From Xanthomonas vesicatoria ATCC 35937 (GTDB taxonomy: Bacteria; Pseudomonadota; Gammaproteobacteria; Xanthomonadales; Xanthomonadaceae): 64,000 bases of DNA. The stretch covers positions 1 to 64,000 of the forward strand of contig NZ_CP018726.1 of the NCBI RefSeq assembly GCF_001908725.1, in the 5' to 3' direction. This document shows positions 26,277 through 34,571 of the stretch, in pieces. The position numbers were made by a program, and so were the translations under genes. The number at the start of each line of letters is the position of its first letter. Position 1 is the first letter of the stretch. The notes under the pieces were generated by a model. The model had not been told where the DNA came from and searched no databases. It saw only the letters and a program-made list of their open reading frames with translations.

Positions 26277-26782
26277 AGCGTTCGCGCCAAGTTCGGCGTT
26301 ACAAGCCTGTGGACTACCTCCCGGCGTCTGAGTTGGCACGTTTCGGTCGTTGCGAGCACCTGGTCGAAATAGAGAGGAAGCACGGCCAGGTCGTATCGGA
26401 GAGGGGAGAAGCCGCTCGAAGGGCGGGTATCGCAGAGCACCTTCGATTCCACAAGCAGGTGACCTCGGCCCACAACCGTAACAATCGTGTGGAAGTGAAA
26501 GGCCGCCGCGGCCCTTGTTTCGTGGCATCAGCGGTGTATGGGCACGACGACAGCAGAACAGACGAACTTCGGGCATTTCGCGATCAGGTGTTGTTGCGTA
26601 CGAAGTGGACGGCGTGGTCGGTGGTCATCTACTACGCCATCAGCCCACCGCTTGCGCGCTGGCTTTCGATGAGGCCGAGAGCAGCTGCATTGGTGGCCAA
26701 TATGTTGGACTGGGCAAGGACCAGGATGGTTCGCCCGCTACTGGAGAAAGGAAGTGATGGAGAGCATGAGCGCACGCAATAA
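26273..26782 (+). CDS. CFI-box C-terminal protein with a Cas4-like N-terminal segment
   Basis: 169 residues from GTG 26273 (overlaps the S49 stop as GTGA). The C-terminal half contains GPCFVASAVYG (about 80-90), FRDQVLLRTKWTAWSVVIYY and AISPPLARWLS, which is the CFI-box C-terminal module (pattern C-F/Y-I-A-T/S-A-x-Y-G ... FRD ... YY ... SP). The N-terminal half (YLPASELARFGRCEHLVEIE, then GIAEHLRFH) recalls the helical start of Cas4-type nucleases with one Cys, but no nuclease core follows. The matching core could be the gene at 27365. Co-occurrence with a membrane protease suggests the CFI box is processed or anchored, which is speculative. Confidence 0.6.
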   Translation: MKRSRQVRRYKPVDYLPASELARFGRCEHLVEIERKHGQVVSERGEAARRAGIAEHLRFHKQVTSAHNRNNRVEVKGRRGPCFVASAVYGHDDSRTDELRAFRDQVLLRTKWTAWSVVIYYAISPPLARWLSMRPRAAALVANMLDWARTRMVRPLLEKGSDGEHERTQ

Positions 26783-27365
26783 CCGGAAGCTGGTTGAGCC
26801 GGTTGGAAACCATGAGCCCTACTGGATGAGCCACGTGGCGCGAATCGCGACCGTCGCGGATCTGTGGTTGCGGGTGCGCGAGCTCGCGCAGACCGTCCGT
26901 AACGATGCAGTCGCGGCCAGTACGGCATGGCAGAGGCTGGAGTTCTACCTTCGGGACTATTCGCTCCACATGACGCGAAAGCTGCGGGATCACTCTGCGC
27001 CGTACAAGTTCCGCCAGATGGAGGAGATCACGCAGTGGGTCGACCATCCGCAGGAACTTAGCTCCGACCCGCGGTGTTGGGCGCTTTTGGGTTCCCTAGA
27101 AGCCACTACGATCCTTCTGGGTGGCATGCACGCTGCGCGGGCGTTTCACCGAAGCGACATTTCGCGGGCTACCGCAAGCCTGTGCCACCAGCTTGGCACC
27201 TACCAAGCCAAGACGCTCGTCGCTTATGAGGAACTGCGCTCGGTGATGGCGTCTTTGTGCGAAGACGCACGGCCAAAGTCGGTAACGCTGGTAATCAAGG
27301 AAACCGATGATGGTCCGATCCTGATGGTCCAGTACGAGCGAGCCCCGGACTTGGGGACCGAGTGA
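26757..27365 (+). CDS. Unknown protein between CFI-box and Cas4-like genes
   Basis: Not recognised. 202 residues if it starts at ATG 26757, which has AAGGAAG 4 nt upstream; ATG 26766 is possible. It overlaps the preceding gene by 26 nt. Mostly helical, with HVARIATVADLWLRVRELAQ near the start and a C-terminal beta pair (KSVTLVIKETDDGPILMVQY). No cysteines or metal motif stand out. The stop overlaps the next ATG, indicating coupled synthesis with the Cas4-like protein. Confidence 0.65.
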   Translation: MESMSARNNRKLVEPVGNHEPYWMSHVARIATVADLWLRVRELAQTVRNDAVAASTAWQRLEFYLRDYSLHMTRKLRDHSAPYKFRQMEEITQWVDHPQELSSDPRCWALLGSLEATTILLGGMHAARAFHRSDISRATASLCHQLGTYQAKTLVAYEELRSVMASLCEDARPKSVTLVIKETDDGPILMVQYERAPDLGTE

Positions 27366-27976
27366 TGAGCTTGCTCCAGCTTGGAATGGTGGTTGGCGGC
27401 GGACTGCTCGTCATTGCCATCTACTTGGTCCATCGCCAGCCCGTCGAGAGTGGACGGGCTGGCGATTTGGACTATGGCGACCAGGAGCGTCAGTTCCAGC
27501 CTGCCGAGATCGCCAATGGAACCCTGGTCTTGTCGGAGCGGTATCTCCGCTGCGAGGTCCCGCGTCGCTTGGGGGCTCGCGCCGACCAGGTGTATCGCAC
27601 GACGGAAGGGATTTTGGTTCCCGTTGACACGAAGACCGGGTACCGCCGTGTCGTTCGACGGGAGGATATGGTGGAGCTTTCAGTGCAGGCTACTGTGCTG
27701 CGCCACAGTTCGTCCGCAGATAGGCCCTCCGGTCGTGTGGCGACGTGGGGCTACATCCGCAAAATTGCGCCTGGCCGGAACCCGGTCTATCTGAGGACGC
27801 CGCTACTCACTGATAGAGAGCTGGTCGATCTGTACGACCGCTACTGGAAAGTGAATGCAGGAGCGACGGCACTCCCCACCCGGGAGCCGGATAACTGCCG
27901 GCACTGTCCCGTTGCGAGTCGTTGCTCCCAGAGCCCCGCCGTTAGGCCAATGAGAGCGGTACGCGACAGTCGATAA
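27365..27976 (+). CDS. Membrane-anchored Cas4-like PD-(D/E)XK nuclease
   Basis: 203 residues. Residues 1-21 (LLQLGMVVGGGLLVIAIYLV) form a membrane helix. The rest follows Cas4/RecB-type nucleases: a first Cys (YLRCEVPRRL), the metal-binding pair in GARADQVYRTTEGILVPVDT followed by KTG (Asp in RADQV, then DTK as the D-x-K), a Q motif (MVELSVQATVLRH) and three C-terminal cysteines in CRHCPVASRC, the usual iron-sulphur set. Cas4 proteins are normally soluble, so the membrane anchor is unusual. Last gene of the 24327-27976 operon. No Cas1, Cas2 or repeats are nearby, so a CRISPR role is unlikely. Confidence 0.75.
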   Translation: MSLLQLGMVVGGGLLVIAIYLVHRQPVESGRAGDLDYGDQERQFQPAEIANGTLVLSERYLRCEVPRRLGARADQVYRTTEGILVPVDTKTGYRRVVRREDMVELSVQATVLRHSSSADRPSGRVATWGYIRKIAPGRNPVYLRTPLLTDRELVDLYDRYWKVNAGATALPTREPDNCRHCPVASRCSQSPAVRPMRAVRDSR

Positions 27977-28078
27977 CCGATATGGGACGGGAGCGTTTCG
28001 CCTCGCAATCCCTGCTGCAGCTGGACAGCCACCAATATTCCGAAGTGCGGCCGGCAAGCTACGCGTCGATCGATTGCA

Positions 28079-28154
28079 TGTAACGAATGCGCTTTGGTGG
28101 GGGCTTTTTCAGCTGCCCATACGGGGGTTCATTACATCCCACACCACCGACCAT
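28079..28154 (+). promoter_or_regulatory. Activator-box promoter with an inverted second box
   Basis: On the plus strand CATACG, three bases, GTTCATTACA (28118-28136) precedes the lipoprotein gene at 28185. Twelve bp further is GACCAT, a poor -10. A second core in the opposite direction, ATTCGTTACA on the minus strand, lies at 28079-28088. It is the only place in the window with two facing boxes. Confidence 0.5.
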
Positions 28155-28184
28155 GTGTCGCATCTGCTCAACCCATGAGTTCCG

Positions 28185-29180
28185 ATGCGAAAGCACAAGG
28201 AAACACTGCTCACTGCGACCCTCTGCGCCGGCCTACTGATCGGCTGTGGAGAGAAGGGTGGCCGCTTAATCGAGTTCGACGGAAGCGAGGCGGGGTTGCG
28301 AAAGGCCGTGGCCACGATGGCTGCTGCGAGCAAAAAAGAAACTGGCGATGAGCTGAAGAAAGCCCTAGACATCTACTTGTCGCACCTGAAAGGAAGCGAT
28401 CAGTCTGATGTGGACACAGCGACGCCACTGAAAGCTTTAAGCGGTATCACCGTCGCAGAGTTCATCAATCAGGCGCGCCAGATCCAGGATACAAAGATGA
28501 CGGAGCTACCGGCCGATCATCCGACTTGGATCAACTCCCGCATGGTCGAAACGATGCAGATGGAGCTGAAAGCGCTGGAGAGTAATCGCCTTTCGCTCAA
28601 TCAGGCCGGTTACTTCTCCCTGGATCAGCTGCAGTTTAATCCGCCCTCATTTATTCCGCCGCCGGATGGCGACGTCAAGGTTGCGAATAATCGCGCCATC
28701 TTCGCTTTCCGTATGTCAAACGCAACTGGGTTGACGATCTACAAGCCGACGTTCGATGTACGCATCGAGGTTCCCGGTGAGCAGATGCCAGCTTACACAG
28801 GCCGTCTATCTTGGAATGATCCGATCGGCATTCCGGATGGAACCTCGCGCCTGGTGGAGCTCACCTGCTGCAGCATTCTGGAGCAGCCGTTCCTCAACAA
28901 ACGTCTTCGTCAGCTGCCGGAGAAGGCACACATCAAAGCCGAACTCGTGGGAGTCGAAGACTTCCGCAAGCGCAATCCGCTACGGACGGTGGGATACGGA
29001 GCGAGCGACCTGACGCGCGAACGCCTGCTTGAGGCCTGTGTGAAAGATATAGAGGCCCATCTGGATACGTGGACGCCCAAGCGTTCCGCCGCGCCTTGCC
29101 GCGCCCTCGCCAAGAACCACAAAACCGGTTCCGAGCAGCTCGCCGACGGGCTGCAGGCCACCAGCAATCGCCGAAGGTAA
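28185..29180 (+). CDS. Lipoprotein, DUF6694-like N-terminal domain
   Basis: 331 residues. A lipoprotein signal (LLTATLCAGLLIGC, lipobox LIGC at about 18-21) is followed by a domain with GRLIEFDGSEAGLRKAVATM and ATPLKALSGITVAEFINQAR (about 26-105), the pattern I associate with DUF6694 lipoproteins. A beta-rich second part has YKPTFDVRIEVPGEQMPAYT. It resembles the lipoprotein at 61637 in overall plan, so the two may be paralogues. It has an activator-box promoter, which ties it to the transfer regulon. Function unknown. Confidence 0.7.
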   Translation: MRKHKETLLTATLCAGLLIGCGEKGGRLIEFDGSEAGLRKAVATMAAASKKETGDELKKALDIYLSHLKGSDQSDVDTATPLKALSGITVAEFINQARQIQDTKMTELPADHPTWINSRMVETMQMELKALESNRLSLNQAGYFSLDQLQFNPPSFIPPPDGDVKVANNRAIFAFRMSNATGLTIYKPTFDVRIEVPGEQMPAYTGRLSWNDPIGIPDGTSRLVELTCCSILEQPFLNKRLRQLPEKAHIKAELVGVEDFRKRNPLRTVGYGASDLTRERLLEACVKDIEAHLDTWTPKRSAAPCRALAKNHKTGSEQLADGLQATSNRRR

Positions 29181-29184
29181 CGTC

Positions 29185-29655
29185 ATGCAAACCAACAAAC
29201 GTTCCGACAAGCATCTTACCCTTTACCACATTCTCCCGAGCGAGCGAGCTTGTCTATTGGTGGAGGGGCTGCTTGCGACGGGCCAGGTGGTTCCGCGCTC
29301 CATGGTGCTGATCGCTACGGCCGATGCTGTGAACTGGGACGACGAAGTGATGTTGGTGCGCCCCCTTCGCGTGTGGGTAGATCACATAATCTCCCTGCTA
29401 TGCGCAGGCGGTTACGTGCGACGCATCCACTCCCAGGCTCAGCTGTCCTATCAGGCCACGCTGAGGTGGAAGCACGTCGATGAGGTGCTGCAAACGCTTC
29501 GTCATCCGACGGGAAGGAAGCCGATCGAGAAGGGGAAGACGTACCGTCGAAACGGAAATGATCCGAGCGATGTGGTGATCAACATGCGCGAATGGCAGGA
29601 AGCCAGGAGCGTGATGGATGCGAGGCCCCGGCGCAGTCGAAAGATGGCGTCGTGA
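29185..29655 (+). CDS. Unknown 156-residue protein
   Basis: Not recognised. It begins 4 bp after the lipoprotein gene, so it is probably co-transcribed. The central part (MVLIATADAVNWDDEVMLVR, then LRVWVDHIISLLCAGGYVRR) could be a small winged-helix fold. The C-terminus is basic (ARPRRSRKMAS). A 6-bp GC-rich hairpin lies 21 bp after the stop (29676-29693) without a T run. Confidence 0.5.
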   Translation: MQTNKRSDKHLTLYHILPSERACLLVEGLLATGQVVPRSMVLIATADAVNWDDEVMLVRPLRVWVDHIISLLCAGGYVRRIHSQAQLSYQATLRWKHVDEVLQTLRHPTGRKPIEKGKTYRRNGNDPSDVVINMREWQEARSVMDARPRRSRKMAS

Positions 29656-29798
29656 ATGAACAAGCGAATTACTGGGGCCGCCACTGTGCGGCCCTATCTG
29701 TTTGAATCGCGATCGCCGAAATATAGGCGCTCAAACCCACCTTCGTTGCAGCTGACGCCCGATAGGCTGCAACTGTCAAATCTCTCAGAGGAGGGAAC

Positions 29799-30374
29799 AT
29801 GCTCGACAAGATCAAGTTCGGTACCGAAAACCAGACCGTCTACATCGGCATCCTCAAGACGAAGTTGGGCGCAGATATCGTTGTGGAAACCACCCGCAAA
29901 GTGCTAGGTCTCGACGCGACGGGCCCACTGCCCCCAACCATCTCACCTGAGGTGGTGTCGTCGATCATTAGCGAACTGAAGAAGGTGCCGCCGAAGAAAT
30001 TCCGCAAGCCTACCGATACAGGGCCACAACGCATGACGGGGCGCGAGCTGCTGGACTTGGCAGATTTGTCAAAAGAGCTGCCGACGGGCCTGGATCCTGA
30101 TCTTCTCTCCGTGATTACACGCTTGCGTCGTCTTCACCTGGTGCAGGATACCGTCTCCAAGTCATTGATCGATAGACCAATCGCCGTCAATGGCTGCAGC
30201 CCGATCCAGGTCAACCATCTGATTGAGGTTCTGGGAAGCTCGTCTGAGGCTGCCAAAGCCTTGGGTGTTACGATTAAGACCCTGGAAGGATGGGGAGACT
30301 ACCTTCCGGAATCTCATGAGAGCAGGGCTCAGCTGGTGACTGCTGGAGCAGTACGAGCGCGTTTGCCTGCTTGA
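29799..30374 (+). CDS. Unknown protein with a C-terminal helix-turn-helix
   Basis: 191 residues with a strong ribosome site (GAGGAGGG, 5 nt before ATG). The N-terminal half is unrecognised (MLDKIKFGTENQTVYIGILK). The C-terminal segment IEVLGSSSEAAKALGVTIKT (about 145-164) followed by LEGWGDYLPE looks like a Cro-type helix-turn-helix, in which EAAKALGV is the first helix and turn. A DNA-binding regulator is likely. It is not clearly in an operon with its neighbours. Confidence 0.55.
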   Translation: MLDKIKFGTENQTVYIGILKTKLGADIVVETTRKVLGLDATGPLPPTISPEVVSSIISELKKVPPKKFRKPTDTGPQRMTGRELLDLADLSKELPTGLDPDLLSVITRLRRLHLVQDTVSKSLIDRPIAVNGCSPIQVNHLIEVLGSSSEAAKALGVTIKTLEGWGDYLPESHESRAQLVTAGAVRARLPA

Positions 30375-30436
30375 TGTCAAATTGCGTTTCTGGAATCTAA
30401 ATTGCACCTTTGGCCGCGGGTAGTGGCACACCTAAC

Positions 30437-32020
30437 ATGCCTGACAACGAAGAGAAAACAGCAGGCATGGAACATGGTGATTTTGGCCAAGCGTATAAGG
30501 GTGCACGCAAGTTTGAAGTTCAGCGAAAGCGGGCTCTAGCCGAACTCAATTTGGCAGACCTTTGGCCACGACCGGACTTCCGCGCTGCGGCGTTGAGTGG
30601 TGACGTAAAGCCGTCGGTTGCTCTTCTCTACATGGCCGTGTACGACAACCTTCGCCGCAAAGCGGTGAGCAGACCTGAGACCGATGAGCTGACCCTGGGC
30701 TTCTGGTCGCGCATGTACCGCTCGGGTGTAGGATTCATGCGTCGCGCGTGGGAGTTGCGCCAATACCACACGGCCGATCGGCTAACGCGGGCCTTTCGCG
30801 CTTCGCAGGAGTCGCTAACCCTAACTGAAGGGGAGCGTCGCTTTGCTACTGCCGCAACGGCAAAAGGCCGCCTCACGCCCAGCACGTCACCTACTGATTT
30901 CCCAGCCAGCATCAGGATGCGGATGTACAGCTTGCAGGCGATGGGTTGGCCTGAAGACCAGGATGTACCAGATGACTCCAATATTGGAGTCATCCATGTG
31001 ACGGCTGAAAAACCTGTTTCAGACTACCAAGACGGTTACTACCCTGCGCTGACCACGGTAGGTGGTCGCGTAGTCCCTATTCGACACGACCCGTTCGCAA
31101 CGAAAGCTGCAGCTGCGCGTGACGCAGCAGAGGAGCTGAGGCGCCGCGCTGAGATGTCCCAGCTGCAAGGTGGCTCCGCCGTGCTGGCCTATGAACGAAC
31201 AGGGCAGGACTGGCGCCAGGGTGAAGACGTCACGGAAGAGATTTTGCTTACGGCATTTGGCTTCAAGGGGCTAGAGTTCGGAAAGAGCATCACAGCCTCC
31301 GAGCGCCAAGCATTCCTCAATGGACTCTACGACGCCTCGCTTGATCTATGCGAAATCCTACAGGCGCCTTTGTACCGTGCATCTTGTTCGGGGCGTTTGG
31401 GTATTGGTTTCGGCAGCCAGGGTAGGGGAGCAGCAACAGGTGCCGCACATTTTGATCGCGAGCAATGGCTGATGCATCTGACAAAGACCCGCGGCGGCGG
31501 TGCGCTGTGCCACGAGTTTGCTCATGCGCTAGACGCCATGATGTTGGAAGCTTTTTTCGACGCAGATAAATTGCCCGCTGACACGTACTTCTTGTCCGAC
31601 CTAATGGCGTCCTATTACGACGAGGATGGTCGATACACGATCAGTAGCGGTGTAGTTGAAATGCTGCGGGGCGGAATTCATGTATACAACGTACGCGCGA
31701 TGGACTCGTTGTTCGAAAGCCTTTTTACCAGGAAACGCAATGACTCGTTCTATCGGCGCAGCGAGGAACGAGATACACACGCGGGAAAGTCCTATTGGGC
31801 GCAGCCGCGGGAGTTGTTTGCTCGTGCGTTTGAGACATTTGCACTGGATAGGATGCTCGCTGCAAAGGTCCACAACGAATTCTTGGTTCGACACGTGGAC
31901 GAGTACATCCGCGACCGCGATTCGCATGCCAACAGCATCTATCCTCAGGGATACCAGCGACAGGAGTTGGAGAAGCTGTTCTCTGAACTGCTGAAACACG
32001 TGAATAATCTTCACTTGTAG
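30437..32020 (+). CDS. LPD1-type zincin (large polyvalent-protein domain)
   Basis: About 527 residues from ATG 30437; an in-frame TTG at 30410 is less likely. The C-terminal 250 residues match the LPD1 domain found in phage and plasmid polyvalent proteins: FGFKGLEFGKSITASERQAF, RLGIGFGSQGRGAATGAAHF, GALCHEFAHALDAMM with the HEFAH zinc motif (about 356-360), then YWAQPRELFARAFETFALD. The N-terminal half is helical and unrecognised. Such proteins are often thought to enter the recipient with the DNA. The zinc motif is complete, so peptidase activity is possible but unproven for the family. Confidence 0.8.
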   Translation: MPDNEEKTAGMEHGDFGQAYKGARKFEVQRKRALAELNLADLWPRPDFRAAALSGDVKPSVALLYMAVYDNLRRKAVSRPETDELTLGFWSRMYRSGVGFMRRAWELRQYHTADRLTRAFRASQESLTLTEGERRFATAATAKGRLTPSTSPTDFPASIRMRMYSLQAMGWPEDQDVPDDSNIGVIHVTAEKPVSDYQDGYYPALTTVGGRVVPIRHDPFATKAAAARDAAEELRRRAEMSQLQGGSAVLAYERTGQDWRQGEDVTEEILLTAFGFKGLEFGKSITASERQAFLNGLYDASLDLCEILQAPLYRASCSGRLGIGFGSQGRGAATGAAHFDREQWLMHLTKTRGGGALCHEFAHALDAMMLEAFFDADKLPADTYFLSDLMASYYDEDGRYTISSGVVEMLRGGIHVYNVRAMDSLFESLFTRKRNDSFYRRSEERDTHAGKSYWAQPRELFARAFETFALDRMLAAKVHNEFLVRHVDEYIRDRDSHANSIYPQGYQRQELEKLFSELLKHVNNLHL

Positions 32021-32099
32021 CGAGGTTCTGTTTTTTGCACGCCCAAGTGAGCTATCGCAACTGATACATGCTCTCTGTATCCCGACAAGGAACTTAGGC

Positions 32100-32513
32100 A
32101 TGAACGGCAAACAGGTTTCACCTCTCACTCTTACCCAAGTTCCGCGCTGGCGAATCACACGACTTCTTGAGATGGTGCAGCGCGACTATCGCGCCGATGA
32201 GGTGGAAGCCGAATTGAAGGGCTGGTTGGCTACCGGAGTTGAGCGAGTTCCAAGCTCATTCAATCTCCAGGCTGCAGCTGCTCGCGCCGTACATGCTGTT
32301 AACACAAATGGTGACTCCCTAATGACGATGTTGTCGACAGATCTGACTGGTCGCTTGACAAACAAGTGTCGTGACGTTGTCGAAACAGCCTTGTACGCGG
32401 CACTAGCTCCGCACCTCGATCAGATATTCCCAAATGCACAAGAGCTGCGGACCTACCAATGCAGCTTCGGGTTTAGCGAATCCAGCCAAAACCCCACTTA
32501 CGAGACCCCCTGA
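32100..32513 (+). CDS. Unknown 137-residue protein
   Basis: Not recognised. Helical, with RWRITRLLEMVQRDYRADEV near the start and CRDVVETALYAALAPHLDQI in the middle. It starts 79 bp after the LPD1 gene; GACAAGGAACTT precedes the ATG as a plausible ribosome site. No motif visible. Confidence 0.45.
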   Translation: MNGKQVSPLTLTQVPRWRITRLLEMVQRDYRADEVEAELKGWLATGVERVPSSFNLQAAAARAVHAVNTNGDSLMTMLSTDLTGRLTNKCRDVVETALYAALAPHLDQIFPNAQELRTYQCSFGFSESSQNPTYETP

Positions 32514-32549
32514 GGGACGGAATACTTTTCATCGAGAAGGAGGTGACGC

Positions 32550-32846
32550 ATGCCGGCAGTTGCTTTTGACCAGTTCCATCCGACACACGGCGATGTTTGT
32601 GATGGCAAGCGAGTAGTGATGGCGGATGGAACCACGGCAACGATTGCCGCAGTGAGAGAAGGCTGGCTGGTGGTGCATGAAGGTGCTGAGTATGGGCCCG
32701 CCCACTCAACATGGCAGGTACTCCACCAGCTCGCTCAAATTCAGAAGAACGCAGAATGTCTCGACGGCCTAGGGTCTGATGTAAGCAAACGCAATGCGCA
32801 GCAATTTCGCTCCCTCAAGGTCATGATTGGCAACGTAGTTCAATAG
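32550..32846 (+). CDS. Unknown 98-residue protein
   Basis: Not recognised, but an excellent ribosome site (AAGGAGGTGACGC then ATG) supports expression. The first part (GDVCDGKRVVMADGTTATIA, then AVREGWLVVHEGAEYGP) reads like a small beta domain; the end is helical. It is followed 4 bp later by the next gene, so the two are likely co-transcribed. Confidence 0.6.
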   Translation: MPAVAFDQFHPTHGDVCDGKRVVMADGTTATIAAVREGWLVVHEGAEYGPAHSTWQVLHQLAQIQKNAECLDGLGSDVSKRNAQQFRSLKVMIGNVVQ

Positions 32847-32850
32847 ATCC

Positions 32851-33369
32851 ATGAAAATATTCCACATCCTCGACGGCACTCCCCTCGATCCGAGCATCCT
32901 CAATCACGATGCGATCATCTTCGTGTTCTCACGGGAGCGCGTGGAGCGGGGCGACATTGGCGACACATTAGGCCAGCTCAATGCATTGAGCCACAACGCC
33001 GAGAATGTGCGCCGTTTTGTGGGTCGTGTCTTCTTCATGTTCGACGGCTACAACGATGATCCCCGGCAGATCTACCAGGTGCCTGAGGCGCGCGACTTCT
33101 TCGCTAAGCTGACAGCGATGCTGCCCTTGTGGGCCCACTACCTGCACCGCGATGCCGAGACCGTAGGGATTGCCTACCTTCTGCTGTGCCAGTCCGAGCC
33201 CTTTTACGAGAACAAGCAGCGGGTGAGCGTCTCGATCGACATGGCAGAGGCCAACAGCCTTACGCGTCGCCTGGTGTCTTCGGCCACGGGCTTGCATGCC
33301 TTGCACGGTCTGACCGAGGAGGAGTCCCGAGCGATCATCGAAGATTTCATCAAGATCCTGCCGTTCTGA
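32851..33369 (+). CDS. Unknown 172-residue protein
   Basis: Not recognised. It starts MKIFHILDGTPLDPSILNHD and has an alpha/beta look, with FVGRVFFMFDGYNDDPRQIY and a hydrophobic AETVGIAYLLLCQSEPFYEN. A helical C-terminus contains LTEEESRAIIEDFIKIL. No catalytic signature is visible. Possibly in an operon with the preceding 98-residue protein. Confidence 0.6.
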   Translation: MKIFHILDGTPLDPSILNHDAIIFVFSRERVERGDIGDTLGQLNALSHNAENVRRFVGRVFFMFDGYNDDPRQIYQVPEARDFFAKLTAMLPLWAHYLHRDAETVGIAYLLLCQSEPFYENKQRVSVSIDMAEANSLTRRLVSSATGLHALHGLTEEESRAIIEDFIKILPF

Positions 33370-33412
33370 GCGGGGCCATCGACTCAGCCACACGCCCCTC
33401 CATTAGTCGAGT

Positions 33413-33826
33413 ATGGACATGAACACCTCGCAAATTTCGCGCAACACCGCAAACAGCCTCTCTTCCCAGCGCTGCCCGGTCACCCGGCAGCTGGCGACGA
33501 ACCGTGTCCGAAACTTCGATCGATTCCACATCAGCTACAACAACCACACTTCCGACTATGGGTGCGTCACCACTGCCCTTGTGCTGGACGAGCGTGTCTT
33601 CTTCGTACTAAACAAATGTCACGTCCGCGAGATGGTCGATGCTGCAGAGCGCGATGGGATTCAGGGATGCGTGGACCTCTTCATCACCCGCATCCATGAT
33701 GCAAACGAACGAAGTGAGCACCGGATGGCAGCAGGCCTGGCTGCGGACCCGTTCGGGCTCCATCGCACAACGATAGACGTGATCGGGCAGGCCAATGTGG
33801 ACCGCATTGCTGGGGCAATGGCGTAA
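33413..33826 (+). CDS. Unknown 137-residue protein
   Basis: Not recognised. FDRFHISYNNHTSDYGCVTT and ALVLDERVFFVLNKCHVREM suggest a small beta-rich fold, followed by helices ending DVIGQANVDRIAGAMA. No ribosome site stands out, so the start (33413 or 33419) is uncertain. Confidence 0.45.
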   Translation: MDMNTSQISRNTANSLSSQRCPVTRQLATNRVRNFDRFHISYNNHTSDYGCVTTALVLDERVFFVLNKCHVREMVDAAERDGIQGCVDLFITRIHDANERSEHRMAAGLAADPFGLHRTTIDVIGQANVDRIAGAMA

Positions 33827-34180
33827 TCGACTTCGGGTGGCCTACCCGGTATACGTATCGATCCAGCGTATTGCCCAATGGCTGGCGAACTAGAAGGCGG
33901 CTTCTGGTGTTAGGGAGGAGAATTTGCCAGGAGACGATGCGATCAACGTTTCATCGCCACGGACAGTGACCGCATTGGCCACGAATCCATCGCCAGGCGC
34001 CCTGTTGGGGTCGCACATAGCAATGCAGCCGCGATAGGTTAAGCAGTAGCCGTCCCCGTCCATGCCCCAGTAGTACTGCGGAGGTGGCGGGGGATTCGCT
34101 GGTCACAGCAGGAATCGCGCGCCCGCATGTGGGCATGTTTCCGGATCCGATGATGGGACATCACCTCAACGGGTTGTCCC
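33827..34180. other. Intergenic stretch
   Basis: No convincing gene. A strong Shine-Dalgarno-like GGGAGGAG (33913-33920) precedes a TTG-started frame of 37 codons (33924-34037); without further support I would not call it. No repeats or terminators seen. Confidence 0.3.
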
Positions 34181-34471
34181 ATGGAAATGCCGATCGTCCC
34201 TGACGACCAGCTGGCCGCACTGGTCGACACTATCCCCACCAAGTTCACCTACACGCCGTGGCGCGATGGGGGCTGGTATGTCCCCAGCATTCGATACGCC
34301 AACGGCGCTATCGGCTGCGTCTCACGCAACTACCCGGACAAGAGGTGGCGCGTCGTGTGCGACCCACGCGGCGATGCAGCACCGACATACAAGAGCCGTC
34401 ATCAAGCAGCAGCAGCTGAGTGCTTGTTGGCTGCGCTGGATAGGTGCAAGGCCGCACCCGGAAATGGTTGA
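34181..34471 (+). CDS. Unknown 96-residue protein
   Basis: Not recognised. Aromatic-rich start (KFTYTPWRDGGWYVPSIRYA), then a Cys-bearing NGAIGCVSRNYPDKRWRVVC and a helical end (QAAAAECLLAALDRCKAAPG). Codon use resembles its neighbours. The function cannot be guessed. Confidence 0.5.
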   Translation: MEMPIVPDDQLAALVDTIPTKFTYTPWRDGGWYVPSIRYANGAIGCVSRNYPDKRWRVVCDPRGDAAPTYKSRHQAAAAECLLAALDRCKAAPGNG

Positions 34472-34571
34472 AAACCCACTAGCGCAGGAGGGGTCGAGGA
34501 CGGATCATGTCGTTAGGCTACGTCCACGAGTGAAGATCCATGAATGAAGAACCTCTCGCTGTAGGGCGCGA

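Noticed and set aside
24327..27976. Idea that the Cas4-like gene belongs to a CRISPR-Cas locus
   Set aside because: No Cas1, Cas2 or effector gene and no repeat-spacer array anywhere in the window; the repeats at 19718-20218 are iterons without spacers of uniform length.
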